From the NCBI GenBank assembly GCA_036877525.1, contig JAZGTH010000002.1, positions 1,116,001 to 1,180,000 of the forward strand: a stretch of DNA of 64,000 nt, given 5' to 3'. Shown here piece after piece: positions 24,771 to 36,740 of the stretch. Below the pieces are notes generated by a model, which saw only the letters and a program-made list of their open reading frames with translations, was not told where the DNA came from and made no database searches. How positions within the stretch are numbered: the stretch's first letter is position 1; each line of letters opens with the position of its first letter. Position numbers and translations under genes: made by a program. Origin of the DNA: Chromobotia macracanthus (Eukaryota > Chordata > Actinopteri > Cypriniformes > Botiidae).

Positions 24771-27044
24771 AAAGCTGCAATTTTTAACTTTCTTAGATAT
24801 AAACGGAGAGGTATGGTATGAAGCGTTTTGAGGACAATTTTAAAAAGTAACTGCAAATTGCATTGGCAAATTTAGACAATGAGCTCAGAATGAGTTTTTT
24901 TCTGAGCAATTAGTTTTCTATTTGTGGGTGTAAACCTTGTGACAATTCAAAAATTTTTGCATTTTTGTTTATGCGAACATACAATGTGTGCCAAATTTCA
25001 AATGAAAACACAAGTCCATTGCAATTGCATTTCCCATGTCTTACGCATTACAACCCAGTCATATTTAAATTGCAACAGCAATTACTCGTTTGCGATTTCA
25101 TTTTCCTGGTGCCCCTATTTTCCCCATAGAGTGCCAAAACTCAAAAGCAATTCTCTTTGCATTTGCGTTTACAATGCTTTCACACAAACCTGAAAAGCTG
25201 ATTGAGCTTCACACAAACAGGAAATGTCTAAGGTTTGGGATCATTACAAATTGAAAAGTGAAGAGAATGGCATGTGTACATTGCAAAATCGGGCTAGCAT
25301 ACCACAACAGCACATTGTCCATGCTGCAGCATCTCAACAGAAAACATCCACTCTACTCAGAAACTAGAGGACCATCACCCGGGACATGGTAAATTCAATG
25401 TAGCGTTAAATCAATGTGATTGCTAGTCGAGATGAAGGCTGTTAAATAATGTCCGTTAATTATGTAAAAGATAAACCACTACGGCCAGTGCAATTCTGTG
25501 AAAATATACCGCACAACGGATGCAGAGGGGCCATTACACCACAGGATTATTTAACATCTTATACCACGGCTACTTACCAAAGGAATTGATTTACTGTCAT
25601 ATTAGATACTAGAAACATACTAGATACTTTCTTTATACCATGGCTTGGATGAATACTCAGCTGATACGTTGAATACATTGTTGTAATCATGTCCCTAAGC
25701 CTAATGTGCTCCAATACAGCAGGTGTGGTAATTTTAGTTTGATTGCAATGAATAGGGTTTATAAATTTACAGCCATGAACTTACTGTACGATAGTGATAC
25801 TTTGCCTCAGTAATAAATATCATCAATAATGATTTTTTCACCTTTTTCAGTAAAACATCACAGCTTTATATGGAGAGATATGTTCCAGGTTCCCGTCCAC
25901 ACATTTTTGCTTCGTAAATGCCACAAAGCATTCCAAGAATAAGACAGTAACGGCTTATGTTATGCCTGAGCTGTTTGATTTTGAAACTTTTAGTTATTAA
26001 AGTTAAGTTGCAAGACTTAGTTGGCAAAGGCAGTGTTTTTGTATTATTATTATTTATTTATTTTAATGTGTGCCTTAGTTTTGATACTTTAAAAAAAAAA
26101 GTCAATTAAAAAGTTATTTATTGTTATTTGTATTTGCATCTCAGAACATGCTTTATTTTAAACCCAGAATGTATGGCACTTATATGCACTTAATTCATCT
26201 TAGTCAACTTTATTGTCATTCTTCACAGTACAAGACACTAAAACAATGGGTAATAACTAAATGTTTATTTTTGATAGAAAATATTGTTGTATGTATTGCA
26301 TACTATGCCTTTAAAAAATAAAAAAAAGTTGATTTTTCTAAAAAAGAAAACCAATTAGTTGTTCATTTTAAGAGACCTGTCTTATTTTCTCCCGTATATT
26401 TAATATTGCTCTTTAATTAAGCAAAAATATGTTTTATCCGATTACACCATTAATTGACGGAATTTTCGATAGAATACTCTATTACTAAAATATTCGACAG
26501 CTACAGCCCTAGTAAGTACTCAAGCCTGCAACTATTCTGAGCAAAAACCTTTCTGTGGATTGAGAAAGGTAATGTTTTGGCCACTCTACTCTTTAGATGT
26601 TAACCCGTCAAACTTCCCTTGATGAAGCTGAAATTAGAAAGAGGCAGCCAGTCACCACCAGAAAGCTCAGATATTCATCCAGCAGGAATGGGACAGTATT
26701 CCAGTCTGACCTTTGGAGCAGAATGCCCAGTTTTTGTTAAACAGTAACTGTTCAGATAGGATAATTTATAAGAAGTTGAGAAGAATAAACAAATGCACGA
26801 ATTATGTGATTATGTAAGAATTATCATGTATTAAATTGTTAAATACTTTAAACCATAACAACAAATAGTTATACATTTATTCAAATAATTCTGGCCCTCG
26901 TCATACATACTAAACAAATTGTACTTTGCATTAAATGTAATAGCATGTTAACTCATACATTTCCCATAATACAATATATTCTTTAAAAATGGTTTTAAAT
27001 AAAGGTTGCTTTTAAGCTTGCATTGCGAAAGTGACATATGAAAG

Positions 27045-27300
27045 TGACATATTTGTCAGATATGGTAACTCATACCCGAAAAGTGACCTCTGCATTTAAC
27101 CCATCACTGGTGAGGCCGTGAACGCAGACTGCAAGCTGTGAACACACACACCCCCGGAGCAGTGGGCAGCACACTACTGCGTCCGGGGAGCAATTGGGGG
27201 TTAGGTGCCTTCCTCAAGGGCACTTCAGTTGCTACCTGCCAGAACTGGAATCGAACGAGCAACCTTCTGTTTACAAGCCCGACTCACTTACCATATGCTT
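27045..27300 (-). repeat. tRNA-derived SINE-like repeat, second copy
   Basis: Same family and orientation as 22,905-23,135. The minus-strand head contains gttgctcgttcgattccagt, resembling a pol III B box. About 250 bp. Confidence 0.65.
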
Positions 27301-28279
27301 TTACCGAACTTAATATGCATTTAATCTATACATGTTATGAGTACTGTATGTGCATTCCCTGGGAATTCTATAACCTTGGTGCTGTTTGGGAACAGAGCTT
27401 CTGTTTTTCTGTTGGAGCTATGGTGTCACAGTTAGCTCCAGCACATATCTAGGACTAATACTGGTGAAGTTCAAGTAAAGAGTTCTTGTAACTTCACCCT
27501 CATCTCCCTATCATTTCCTGTCCTGTCTCCCTATCACTTTTAATGAAACTGGCAAAGGTGAATCTATTGCTGTCTAGCTGTTGTATTAGTGGTTTCGGAA
27601 CAACTGCAAAAAATTTATTAAGTCGGGCCTTGGATTAATCATGCCAGTTAGTCTCCCTCACATTTTTCAGTAAATGGATGATGCTCCTGTTACTCATTCA
27701 GTGGTCAGCTGGAACACTATCAGAATCCATCAGGGCATGCTGGCAGTGGTGGAGCAAGCAAGCATACCACTTCACGTTTTTTGCAGTTCGTTTTCTTTTA
27801 AACATTTCACAGCTTGTGTTTGGCATGTACCTGTTCTATCACAAAGTTATGTTTGGTATAATTGACAAGAAACTGTCACTGCTTGAAAAGGTACAAGGTC
27901 CTGACAGATGACAGATAAAAATTACAGATGGAAAAGACATGGCACATTCTTGTCTTGTGATTAAATTTCACACAAATCGTATGGCTTCAGAACATTCTGA
28001 CTACTGCATATGGAGACAAACAGCCTTTTATTGTGCTTTTTTGTATTTTTTAAGCTTTGCATTAGAGGCTCAGGGTCCACTTTAATTGTTTGGAAAAGAA
28101 CAGCTCTGACATTCTGCCTAGCATTTCTTTTTTAAGTGTTACACAGAAAGAACAAAATACAGGATTAAAAGACATGAGGATGAACAAATGACTATTTAAT
28201 AAAATAACTATTTCTTTAAATCAAAAGCTTGCCTACCTCTGTGTTTGCATGTCGCGTGTCTATGTGTGCATGTACATAC

Positions 28280-28419
28280 TATTCACCCAGTGCCTCCAGA
28301 CATCTCATGCGACCCAAAATAGGCTCTGGATCATCTTTGTTCATGTCAATTTTTTTATCATAGGCAACCAGAGCATCTTCCCACTCGTGGAGTTTTTCGT
28401 ACCAAGTGGCTTGAATCTC
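28280..28419 (-). pseudogene. mtor: mtor exon (human ~1444-1490), split Trp codon now a stop
   Basis: It encodes [20 protein letters not shown], then [26 protein letters not shown], followed by TA and the donor gtatgt. The conserved Trp is split TG|G between exons; here the last exon base is A, so splicing gives TAG. The positions known in human as A1459, L1460 and C1483 are unchanged. M to I, T to M and LM to PI are extra replacements. Acceptor gacag. Confidence 0.92.
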
Positions 28420-29676
28420 CTGTCAAAAAAACAAAACAAAAACATGATGACAGTAATTAAAATGCAACAGAGCGCACACGATCTCATCCAGAAAGCATGA
28501 GGATAAACAGGGATTCAAAGACAATTTTCTTTGGGAAGAAAAGGGAAAGAATTGACTTAGGAACCCCAATTTGGGGAAACCCTGGAAAAGCAGACAGCCT
28601 AATATAGATGGCTCCAATTGTTCGACTTTAAAGGAAAAAATAGAGTTTATTTAAAATTGTCTGGGAGCCCATTATGAGATCTAACAAATCTACCAGACAG
28701 TAAAAATGCGTTCACACTTCACCAAAGTCATATTTTATAAATGGAGGAAATTCAATTTTTAAAACCAGGCTTTCTGTCATGATGAATGAGTGTAAAATCC
28801 TCAAAGCTCTTTTTCATACCGCGTGAGACACACATCTGTGTGTCATTTGGGCTCAACAAGGTTCAAAATGCTTGTTGAAAAATACAAATCAAATCTTCAG
28901 AAAGAAATGGAAAACAAAATAAAGAAATATTTCTAGTTGTTTCACATAATCAGTGTGTTCCTGTTTTAAACACTTTAGTTCATACTTTAGTTCATCAAGA
29001 TATTACTTTGACAAATTTGATTGTCCAGTCCAGAGGTGTAGGAGTGACCACAGACAGCCACAATTACATCTTGGAACAATCAGGAATCACAGGGAGACGC
29101 AATAATGTCTCAACAAAGAAAGCCTGTCTGTGCAGTTATGCAATAAACGTGGAAAAATGGTGGAAAGTCTTCCAAGCAATGTCCTCTGTTTATAGATGTT
29201 ATTTCATATCTGGACTGTGTCCATTTGAAGAGCAGGAGAGTCTGAGGACAGGGAGAACCATGCATCATACAGAAAAAAATTTATCAAAACATGTTAACAC
29301 AAAGTGAAGAAAACACTATTTCATATCAAAACATTCCAAATCTTACATTGATAAACAAAGCCATTTGTAAACATTTCTTCAATACAACGTGACCCTTGAG
29401 ACAGATAACAGATAACACAGACAAATAACAACACGATGTGGCAGAACATTTGTTGCACCTTTTTTAGCTCTGAGACATACAGATAAACTCACTCTACGTA
29501 CATTACTCACCAACAGCTGCACATCTCACAAACAACTGCTCTTACTGACCAGCACATATGCATGTATTTGTGTGTAAAACCTGCATGTCATTTCAGAAAT
29601 GTATTCTCTTTTTTCTGAATTTAGGATTAAAGTTGAGAGTGCTTTAGAGGGTTTATAGAAAAACTTAAAATCTTAC
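28420..29676. other. mtor: mtor intron, nothing recognised
   Basis: A 99-codon open frame on plus (29,008-29,307) has no recognisable similarity. No repeat identified. Confidence 0.5.
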
Positions 29677-29752
29677 CAGTTCTCCAAAATGTTTCATAGC
29701 ATATTCCAGAACTCCTGAGGCAGCCTCAGGCTGCTGAAGCTTATTGTTGATG
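29677..29752 (-). pseudogene. mtor: mtor exon (human ~1419-1443), open; GGAA-repeat acceptor tract
   Basis: It encodes INNKLQQPEAASGVLEYAMK, then HFGEL, after one base that completes a Ser codon. Donor gtaaga. The acceptor's polypyrimidine tract is entirely a (CTTC)n microsatellite on the coding strand (29,755-29,787 on plus). It follows the 20-kb intron that contains angptl7. Confidence 0.94.
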
Positions 29753-29754
29753 CT

Positions 29755-29787
29755 GGAAGGAAGGAAGGAAGGAAGGAAGGAAGGAAG
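29755..29787 (+). repeat. (GGAA)n microsatellite
   Basis: About eight perfect GGAA/AAGG units. On the minus strand it is the polypyrimidine tract directly before the splice acceptor of the mtor exon at 29,677-29,752. Confidence 0.9.
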
Positions 29788-30479
29788 TTTTAGTCCAGAA
29801 ACATTCAACTCTATATTCATTCAACTCTAATACTGCTGTTCTGTGTGGTGAACATAAATTTAAGTTAGCCATACACAATAAACAGACCAAAAAAATAAAT
29901 AAATAAATAAACTACAAAAAAAATTACGCATTAACTTCGACAGCTCTATTATAAATGACCAGTCAACATCAATTACGTTATATAAGTTGCTGGACTATAA
30001 GTCGCAGGACCTTGGAAATGCAAGTGACTGCTGCATCCTACAAGGTGGTTTAAGGTTACAAGAGACAATGTTTTTATTATAAAAAATATTTTTTAACTAT
30101 ATTAAAGACTTATTGTCCCTTTAGTGGACAAAATATGACTGCAGCCTACAAATAAGAGATTAAATGGTTGATCATTTAAAATTAACGATTACTCTCACTT
30201 TTATCTGATACTCATGAAACTTAGCATGTTACCGCAGAATGGTCTGTTTTCCACATATTAAAAGTATTTGTGAACTTGAACTTCCATACACACAAAATAC
30301 AGGCATATGAGTCACCATGCAGTTGTTATCAGGGTTCAGGCACTTCGGGATTGTTTAATGTGATGATTGTGTGATTTAAATAGATATGTATTATTTAACA
30401 AGCCTGTCTGCACCTTAAACAGAGATGAAAATGACAACTTTCAGGTAATTTAGCACAGAAATATAACATTTTTAATAGG

Positions 30480-31730
30480 TTAGCAGCAATTACAGGGTCA
30501 GACCCATCAGTGGCCTTAAGAGAAGCATTTCATGTTTGAGCAATAAGATTAAGAAAAATAAGATTAGAAAAGTTATTTAAGAAAACATAGGTAAAACCCA
30601 TTACAATACAATAAAGTGATGTATACATTTTGGCCAATAGCTGTCACCAATTTGATGTGGTCAGGATCTTGTGACAATGACAAATACAAAGTTTCGTGTT
30701 AATATACCAAAGAGTTGCCAAGATACAGCCTTATATCCATTACTACATACTCATCGTCAAATTCGTTGATGTGATGTATGAGAACAGACTGGCGATCAAA
30801 AACCTTTTAGTAACTTTTTGTCAGGGATGTCTGTAGATGATGCATACCAAAATTTGTGCAATTCAGCCAAACGCAGTAGGAGGAGTTCGAAAAAGTAGGT
30901 TTAACAACATATTTTAAATGGCCAACAGGACAAAGCCTTGATTATGACAAATTAGGTATCGTAGAACTCGGCATGAGCCAAAGAATTCAAAGAAACAAGT
31001 TGCATAACAATATGTTAATGCAATCACGTTTAAGCATTTTTATAAATTGTACTATATATTTTCACCACTAGGTGGTCCCCACTAGGTGGTCCCCACAAAC
31101 ATTGCAGGTCACCACAGAATATGGTGATGATGAACCACATAAAGTTTCATAACGATACGCAATTTGCGTTTGTTAAAAACTAAATTTTATGACAAAATTG
31201 AAAATGGGCAATGCCCACAATGACTGACCATGGAACATTAGATAATGTTTGATTCAGCATGCCTCAGTTACAGACCAAAGCATTCAAAAGTTATAAGCAA
31301 ATATAGCCATTTTTTCATATTTCCGGACCAGTAGGTGGCGCTGTAATGAAACTATGTAAGCACCCTCAGGTCATGCCTGTGATGACACCTACCACATTCT
31401 GTGTCTATATACCAAAGTGTTGCCAAGATACAGCCTTATATTAATTATCTCGTGTTCTTCATTGAATTTGGCGACATGCTGTACGTGAACGGATTGGCCA
31501 ATCAAAAATCTTCAAATAACTTTTTGTCTGGAGTGTCTGTAGATGATGCATACCAAATTTTGTGTGAATTAGATAAATGGAGGAGTTCGAAAAAATAGGT
31601 TTTTCAAAAAATTCAAAATTGCGGGAAAGTTTCGGCGACGTCATTCGAATCGGCATGAGCCATCAGAGGAGAAAAGAATTCTGTTTCTAGCCCTTACGTT
31701 TCAAAAGTTAGTAGCACAAACGTAAGTGAA
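30480..31730 (+). repeat. Long non-coding repeat family A
   Basis: Begins ttagcagcaattacagggtc. It holds two copies of the block gccaagatacagccttata (about 30,718 and 31,422) and the module ccagtaggtggcgctgtaat (31,329). It also contains a 14-bp tandem duplication, actaggtggtcccc, at about 31,068-31,095. No coding capacity. Confidence 0.65.
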
Positions 31731-32261
31731 ACACAAACAGTTTTCTAAACATTCTAAACAACTTTTCTGAAAACAAGCCTCAAGCACTTCACCACTTCAG
31801 CACCCACACATACAAATTAGTAGCTGGATCTTTATCTTTCTGTTTACAGATGTGAAATAAACACAGGTCACAAAATCTGACCCCACAGCTCAAATGAGAA
31901 ATTATTATTATAAACTTGCTGTTGTAAATCGGGGTAAGCTAAGGAGACCGTTTTGAGCACTGATCTGTTATGTACTTGCTCAAAAGCTGTTGTTTGTTAA
32001 TTATAAATGGAAAGGTTTTGAATAGCAGTTTTATTTAAACAATGACATGCTTGCTTTCCCCATTAAGTGGCCAATATCTTCCACAGTGGCAATGTCTTTC
32101 CATGTCTTCCCATTAGTTTTGCCATGATCAGTAGAAAGTAGAATGCATCAGACACATTCGCATACATAACAGAAGCCCATAGGATATGCTCATGGTAACA
32201 TTAATCCTGAGTCACTGAGGATATTTGAATGTAAATTTAATTGGCCTAAAATGAAAATTTC

Positions 32262-32855
32262 CTGATTAAATTCACCCCATGTCACCCAAAATGTTTCTGT
32301 GCTTCTTTCTTCAGTTAAAAAGAAATTAAGGTTCTTGAGGAAAATACTCCAGGATTTTTCTCCATCTAATGCAGTTCAACAGGGTTTATCATTTCGAAGG
32401 TCCAAAATAAAGTTTTAATGCAGCTTCAAATGGCTCTTCTTGATCCCTAGCCAATGAATAAGGGTCTTGTCCAGTGAAACAGGATGGAAAGGTCACGCTG
32501 GACGTAGGTGAATTGCAGGATTTAGACATCTAGGATACACGCACAAACATGCATGCTTGTAAACAATTGAGCTATTCTTCTTCATTTTTAACTACGGCTG
32601 ACAAACAGCATAATAGGTGCATTATCACCATCTTCAGCCCTGGAGTGTGGAACACAGTTTAAATTCCTTTTATCAGCCCGATCTCCCTAATAAAATCAAA
32701 TACAGTGGTTCTTCCAGTGTGACCTTTTCAAAGTGTTTTCCTCCATAACCTTATTTTCTTTTTTACTGAAGACAGACAGAAATATTTTAGATGACATGTG
32801 GGTGAGTAAATTATCAGAAAATTTTGGGTTTGGGGTGAACATATCCTTTATAAAA
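32262..32855. mobile_element. Family D MITE-like element
   Basis: Right end reads gacatgtgggtgagtaaatt then ttttgggtttggggtgaaca, the usual terminus of this fish family. The left end has tgtcacccaaaatgtttctg. Non-coding. Confidence 0.5.
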
Positions 32856-33507
32856 AGCTGTGCTAAACAGAAAATGAGTTTGTATTGAACTCCAGACCTG
32901 GATAAAGTTTGCATGGTAACCTAAGTGGTGCCACATTGCCTAGTAACACACAGCTGGTGCCACATTGCCTTTACAGTTATTGCATATCAAACTTTCTGTT
33001 AATAAGTACATAATTTAGTGATTAAAAACTGGAGATCTATACGGAGTGAGGGGTAAGTAAAAAGTAAGAGAAAGTGGGGAGCATTAGCAAGAAAGGGATC
33101 TAAAGGGACCATTGCCATTAAGCATTTAGCAACATGAGCTTGCTACTCATTCAGCAACATTGCTACATAGTCCCACACGCCTAACATAATACTCCTCAGC
33201 TATACTCTCAGCGCCAGACGTTATGCCATTAACCATCTGATGCATAATACACAAAAATGGCAAGAACTGATGCGATTATAAGTAATTTCCATGATTTAAA
33301 GTGCTCAGGTTTTCATTGCTTTGCTGGGAAAAGTTGTGTTTACTAGTTGCCTGTTATTACTACTGTAATTAACATCAGGCCCAGGGGAAATCTTTAGAAT
33401 TCAGCAGAACATATTTAAATAGTAAAATGTGTTAAATACAACTCAGTTTACTTTACTCTTACTGGTTGCTGAAAGCATTATCAAATTAGCTAAACTATTT
33501 CATAAAA

Positions 33508-34247
33508 TATAGCTGCAAGCAGCAATTACAGGGTTATGCTGACCAATGGCACAATAGTACAAATATTTGTAAAGATCACTGATGATGAGTTTAGGAAAAG
33601 TGAAAGTTAAAATCATACCCAATTCCATACCCATGCCAACTTTTTGTCACTGGTTTCTCTAGATGTTACACACACATTTTGTGCAAATCAGTCAATCACT
33701 GTAGAAGGAGCTTGAAAAAGTAGGTTCTCAATATTCAAAATTGTAGACAGCAGGTAGAATTGACTAGCACAAATCTGGTATCACAGTAATCAGCCTTAGA
33801 CAAAAAATATAAAGGACGGAGTCTCTGCAAATTAGTTAAATGTTATAAGCATTTTCATTTTGTTATAACTTTTGACCATTAGGTGGTGATGTCTCCAAAT
33901 TTTGTAGGTGCTTTGAGAACTTGATGCCAAAAACCGTACCATGTTTGTAACAATACACAATTGTATTTGTGAAACATTTGATATCATTCAACTAATAAAC
34001 TATTAACTTATATTCGTTGGCCCAAATAATAAAAAGAGAGCATGTCATGACTTTAAACCACAATATTCTAAAGTTATAAGAAAAAAGCATTTTTATAACT
34101 CTGGTGCAGTAGGTTGCGCAATGCAGAAACTGTGCATATACTGGTGATAAAAAATACCATGTTCAAAAACATTGTTATTACATTATAGGGTGCATTAAAG
34201 TAGACATTAGTCAAGGAATTTTTCCTTTGTGGGCTTGACCCTTAGTA
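33508..34247 (+). repeat. Long non-coding repeat family A
   Basis: Begins atagctgcaagcagcaatta and ends gggcttgacccttag. It shares aggagcttgaaaaagtaggt and the tttgaccattaggtggtgat module with other copies. Confidence 0.65.
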
Positions 34248-34546
34248 AGACACTAGGGATGAACAGAACTTTTTAAATGACTTGCTTTAATTCTGCAGAA
34301 ATCTGCTATGTTTTTTAGGCACTGATTTAGTGTGGGTCTACTGCTCAGGGACAGAAGGACGGGTTCTTTCAGTAATCCTAATTTTAAAAGTCTATCTGTG
34401 ATCTATCCAACATTAACCACTTAGCTCTTATCAGCACAATCATCCTTAATGAGAACAATATCTGCAATATCTGCAGTTGTCTCTCAAGCTGGTCCACTCA
34501 ACATGAAAAGAAATCCTGATGTACATCAGAGGTATAATGATGGGTG

Positions 34547-34625
34547 TTACATTTACATTTATTCATTTAGCAGACGCTTTTATCCAAAGTGACTTACAAG
34601 TGTGGAATACAACAAGCGAGTGAAC
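34547..34625 (-). repeat. SINE/LINE 3' tail fragment
   Basis: The plus strand reads atttacatttattcatttag then cagacgcttttatccaaagt, the reverse complement of the fish tail 'ggataaaagcgtctgctaaa'. Only the 3' end is present. Confidence 0.7.
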
Positions 34626-34689
34626 CTGAAGAGGCAACTAGACACAATAAGTGTCTAGTTACAATAGCACACATCCATATATGCATACT

Positions 34690-35560
34690 TCCTGTAAAGT
34701 GATTCCGTGGTGCAGCACCATGAAGGCATAGATGTTGTTCAAAGATCGAAAAATGCTTCAAAGAATGGCATTAGGAAGATTAATGATGCCTAAGGAGACC
34801 TGGGAGACATTACAAAGTCCATCTGGATCACAGCTCAGTATGTATATAAACAGATCAGTCTCTATGAATTATAAAATCAAGTTGGTTAACTTTTTGGTCA
34901 ACCAGTGACCATGACTATTATTATTAATAACTGGAACACCCAAACAACCATGAAGCCAACATACCTAGATAAAGTGGTTGGTCAAGTAAATGAAACCATC
35001 AATAGAAAAGCAAATCCAATGCACATGAAAATTACATTTGGGCTCAAAGATTTAAGTCATTCCTAATTCAGAAACGCAAAGTAGGGCGCAAACCACTGCA
35101 GGGCTCGGTTTCATGTCCACATCCAAATTGTACAACAGTGTGTGGCCATTTTTTATGAAGACAATTACTGTTATGACAAAGATAGTAGAGGGATTTTAAA
35201 GAGCTAAGAACACCCTCTCTTCAAGATGAGATTGCACATGTGACATTAATATCACTGCTTCTCGGATTGTGGACTTAAACCTGATAGACATTAACGCTTC
35301 AAAGGACCAACCATATGAGATTATTTTACCCACTATTTTGCAGATGCCAAACTGCAACATTGGGAACTTTCTTTCCCTGCCAACATCAACTCTCACAAAT
35401 GCAAGACATACTGAAGATTAGCTTAAAAAGTCCTCAAAGCTACTGAGGTTTAAGGATGAATCTGTAAACTGTAAACAACCTTCTGGCAAAAGTCAGTCTT
35501 ACTGAACAAAATCACCCTGAGGTAGGAGTTTTCTCATGTCAATAACACTGACTAAAGAAC
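34690..35560 (+). mobile_element. Possible very degenerate Tc1-like remnant
   Basis: The phrase gtggacttaaacctgataga resembles the 'DLNPIE' block of Tc1 transposases, and the surrounding text has the loose layout of such elements. Too decayed to be sure. Confidence 0.3.
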
Positions 35561-36540
35561 AATAAACATGACGCTTTCTTATTTCAGACAATCACATTCC
35601 TGATGTTAACTAAAAACACTGAGGTTTGGTAGATCGTTCTGCTCACAAACACGCACTCATTTAGTACTTGAGTCAATTAATCAAGTCATAAAATCACTAT
35701 AGCGCATAGTCTGCTGCACAGATATTTGCATCAGTGCATCTATGAAATTTATTACCTAAATCTTTTCGTTGACTAATGTTCTCGTAATAGAACAAATATT
35801 TCCAGTAGACAGATTTTTCCTTTCAAATACAATCTTCCAAAGCCTGCCTGAACATAAACTCAATTGTAGGGGTTGAGAGGATTTGAAGATGAAAATATTG
35901 AAAAGCCATTAGTGAATTAGGACCTTTACACATTTTTCAGTTTTGTGGAATATTTTTATGGAAAATGATTCAGTTGTTTTTTCCTCTCTGTACAAGCTCT
36001 CTTCAGAGAGCACATTTGTGCGTCTTACATTTTTGAGTCTTGCATAATAATGTGGAGTTCTCTATGTGTCTCCACACTTCAAGCGATTCAGAGAGAAGGA
36101 GAAATGCTGTGAAGCATTTTGTGAAGTTGACAGAAACCGGCCCAAAAACTTGAAAACAAACTCTAAGACCACCAAACCAAGATCAACAAGCCACTTGATT
36201 TATGAAAATCCTTAGTAATATGTCCTCAAATCATTACTAAGGGTCTTCTTACCCTTTATTGCAGCTGAGGCCAGAACTTCAAACAGCTGAACTGTGTTCC
36301 ATGACTTAAGCACTTTGGTTTACAGCTCACCATTCTGGTGCAACATAAATGATCTAACAAAAGATTCTCAATGCTGCTGATGTTCTGGAAACACTGCTTT
36401 AGTGAGGGAACAAACACATGTGTGTGTTCTACAACAAAACAGTGACAAAGAAAGTGTGAAAAACAAAGAAAGTACCATCAAAAGCACTTTTCAATTATGG
36501 GTATCATTGTCAACAGTTAACATCAGGGCACAAATTTGAT

Positions 36541-36740
36541 TGCTTCAATTCAAATTCAATTCAAATATATTTATATAGCACTTTTTTAAAATGCTGCATT
36601 CTTTAAATTCTTTCAGTTTTTTTAATTATCTGTGTCTTGTCATGTCATTCTGTTGCACTGTGGAGCTTCTGTCACTAAAACAAATTCCTAGTATGTGCAA
36701 ACATACCTGGCAATAAAGCTTATTCTGATTCTGATTTCAG
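36541..36740 (+). repeat. Retroelement 3' end fragments
   Basis: aattcaattcaaatatattt then atatagcacttttt, followed by acctggcaataaagcttatt then ctgattctgattt. Both are 3'-terminal sequences of common fish retroelements, with a short TTCTGA-type tail. Confidence 0.5.

Larger units (their letters stand above)
19215..28279. other. mtor: mtor intron, 9 kb, repeat-rich
   Basis: Holds family C (21,625), SINE-like copies (22,905; 27,045), a Tc1 remnant (23,230) and the fragment at 24,640. Stretches at 19,215-21,620 and 24,860-27,040 show no feature I can name. Confidence 0.55.
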
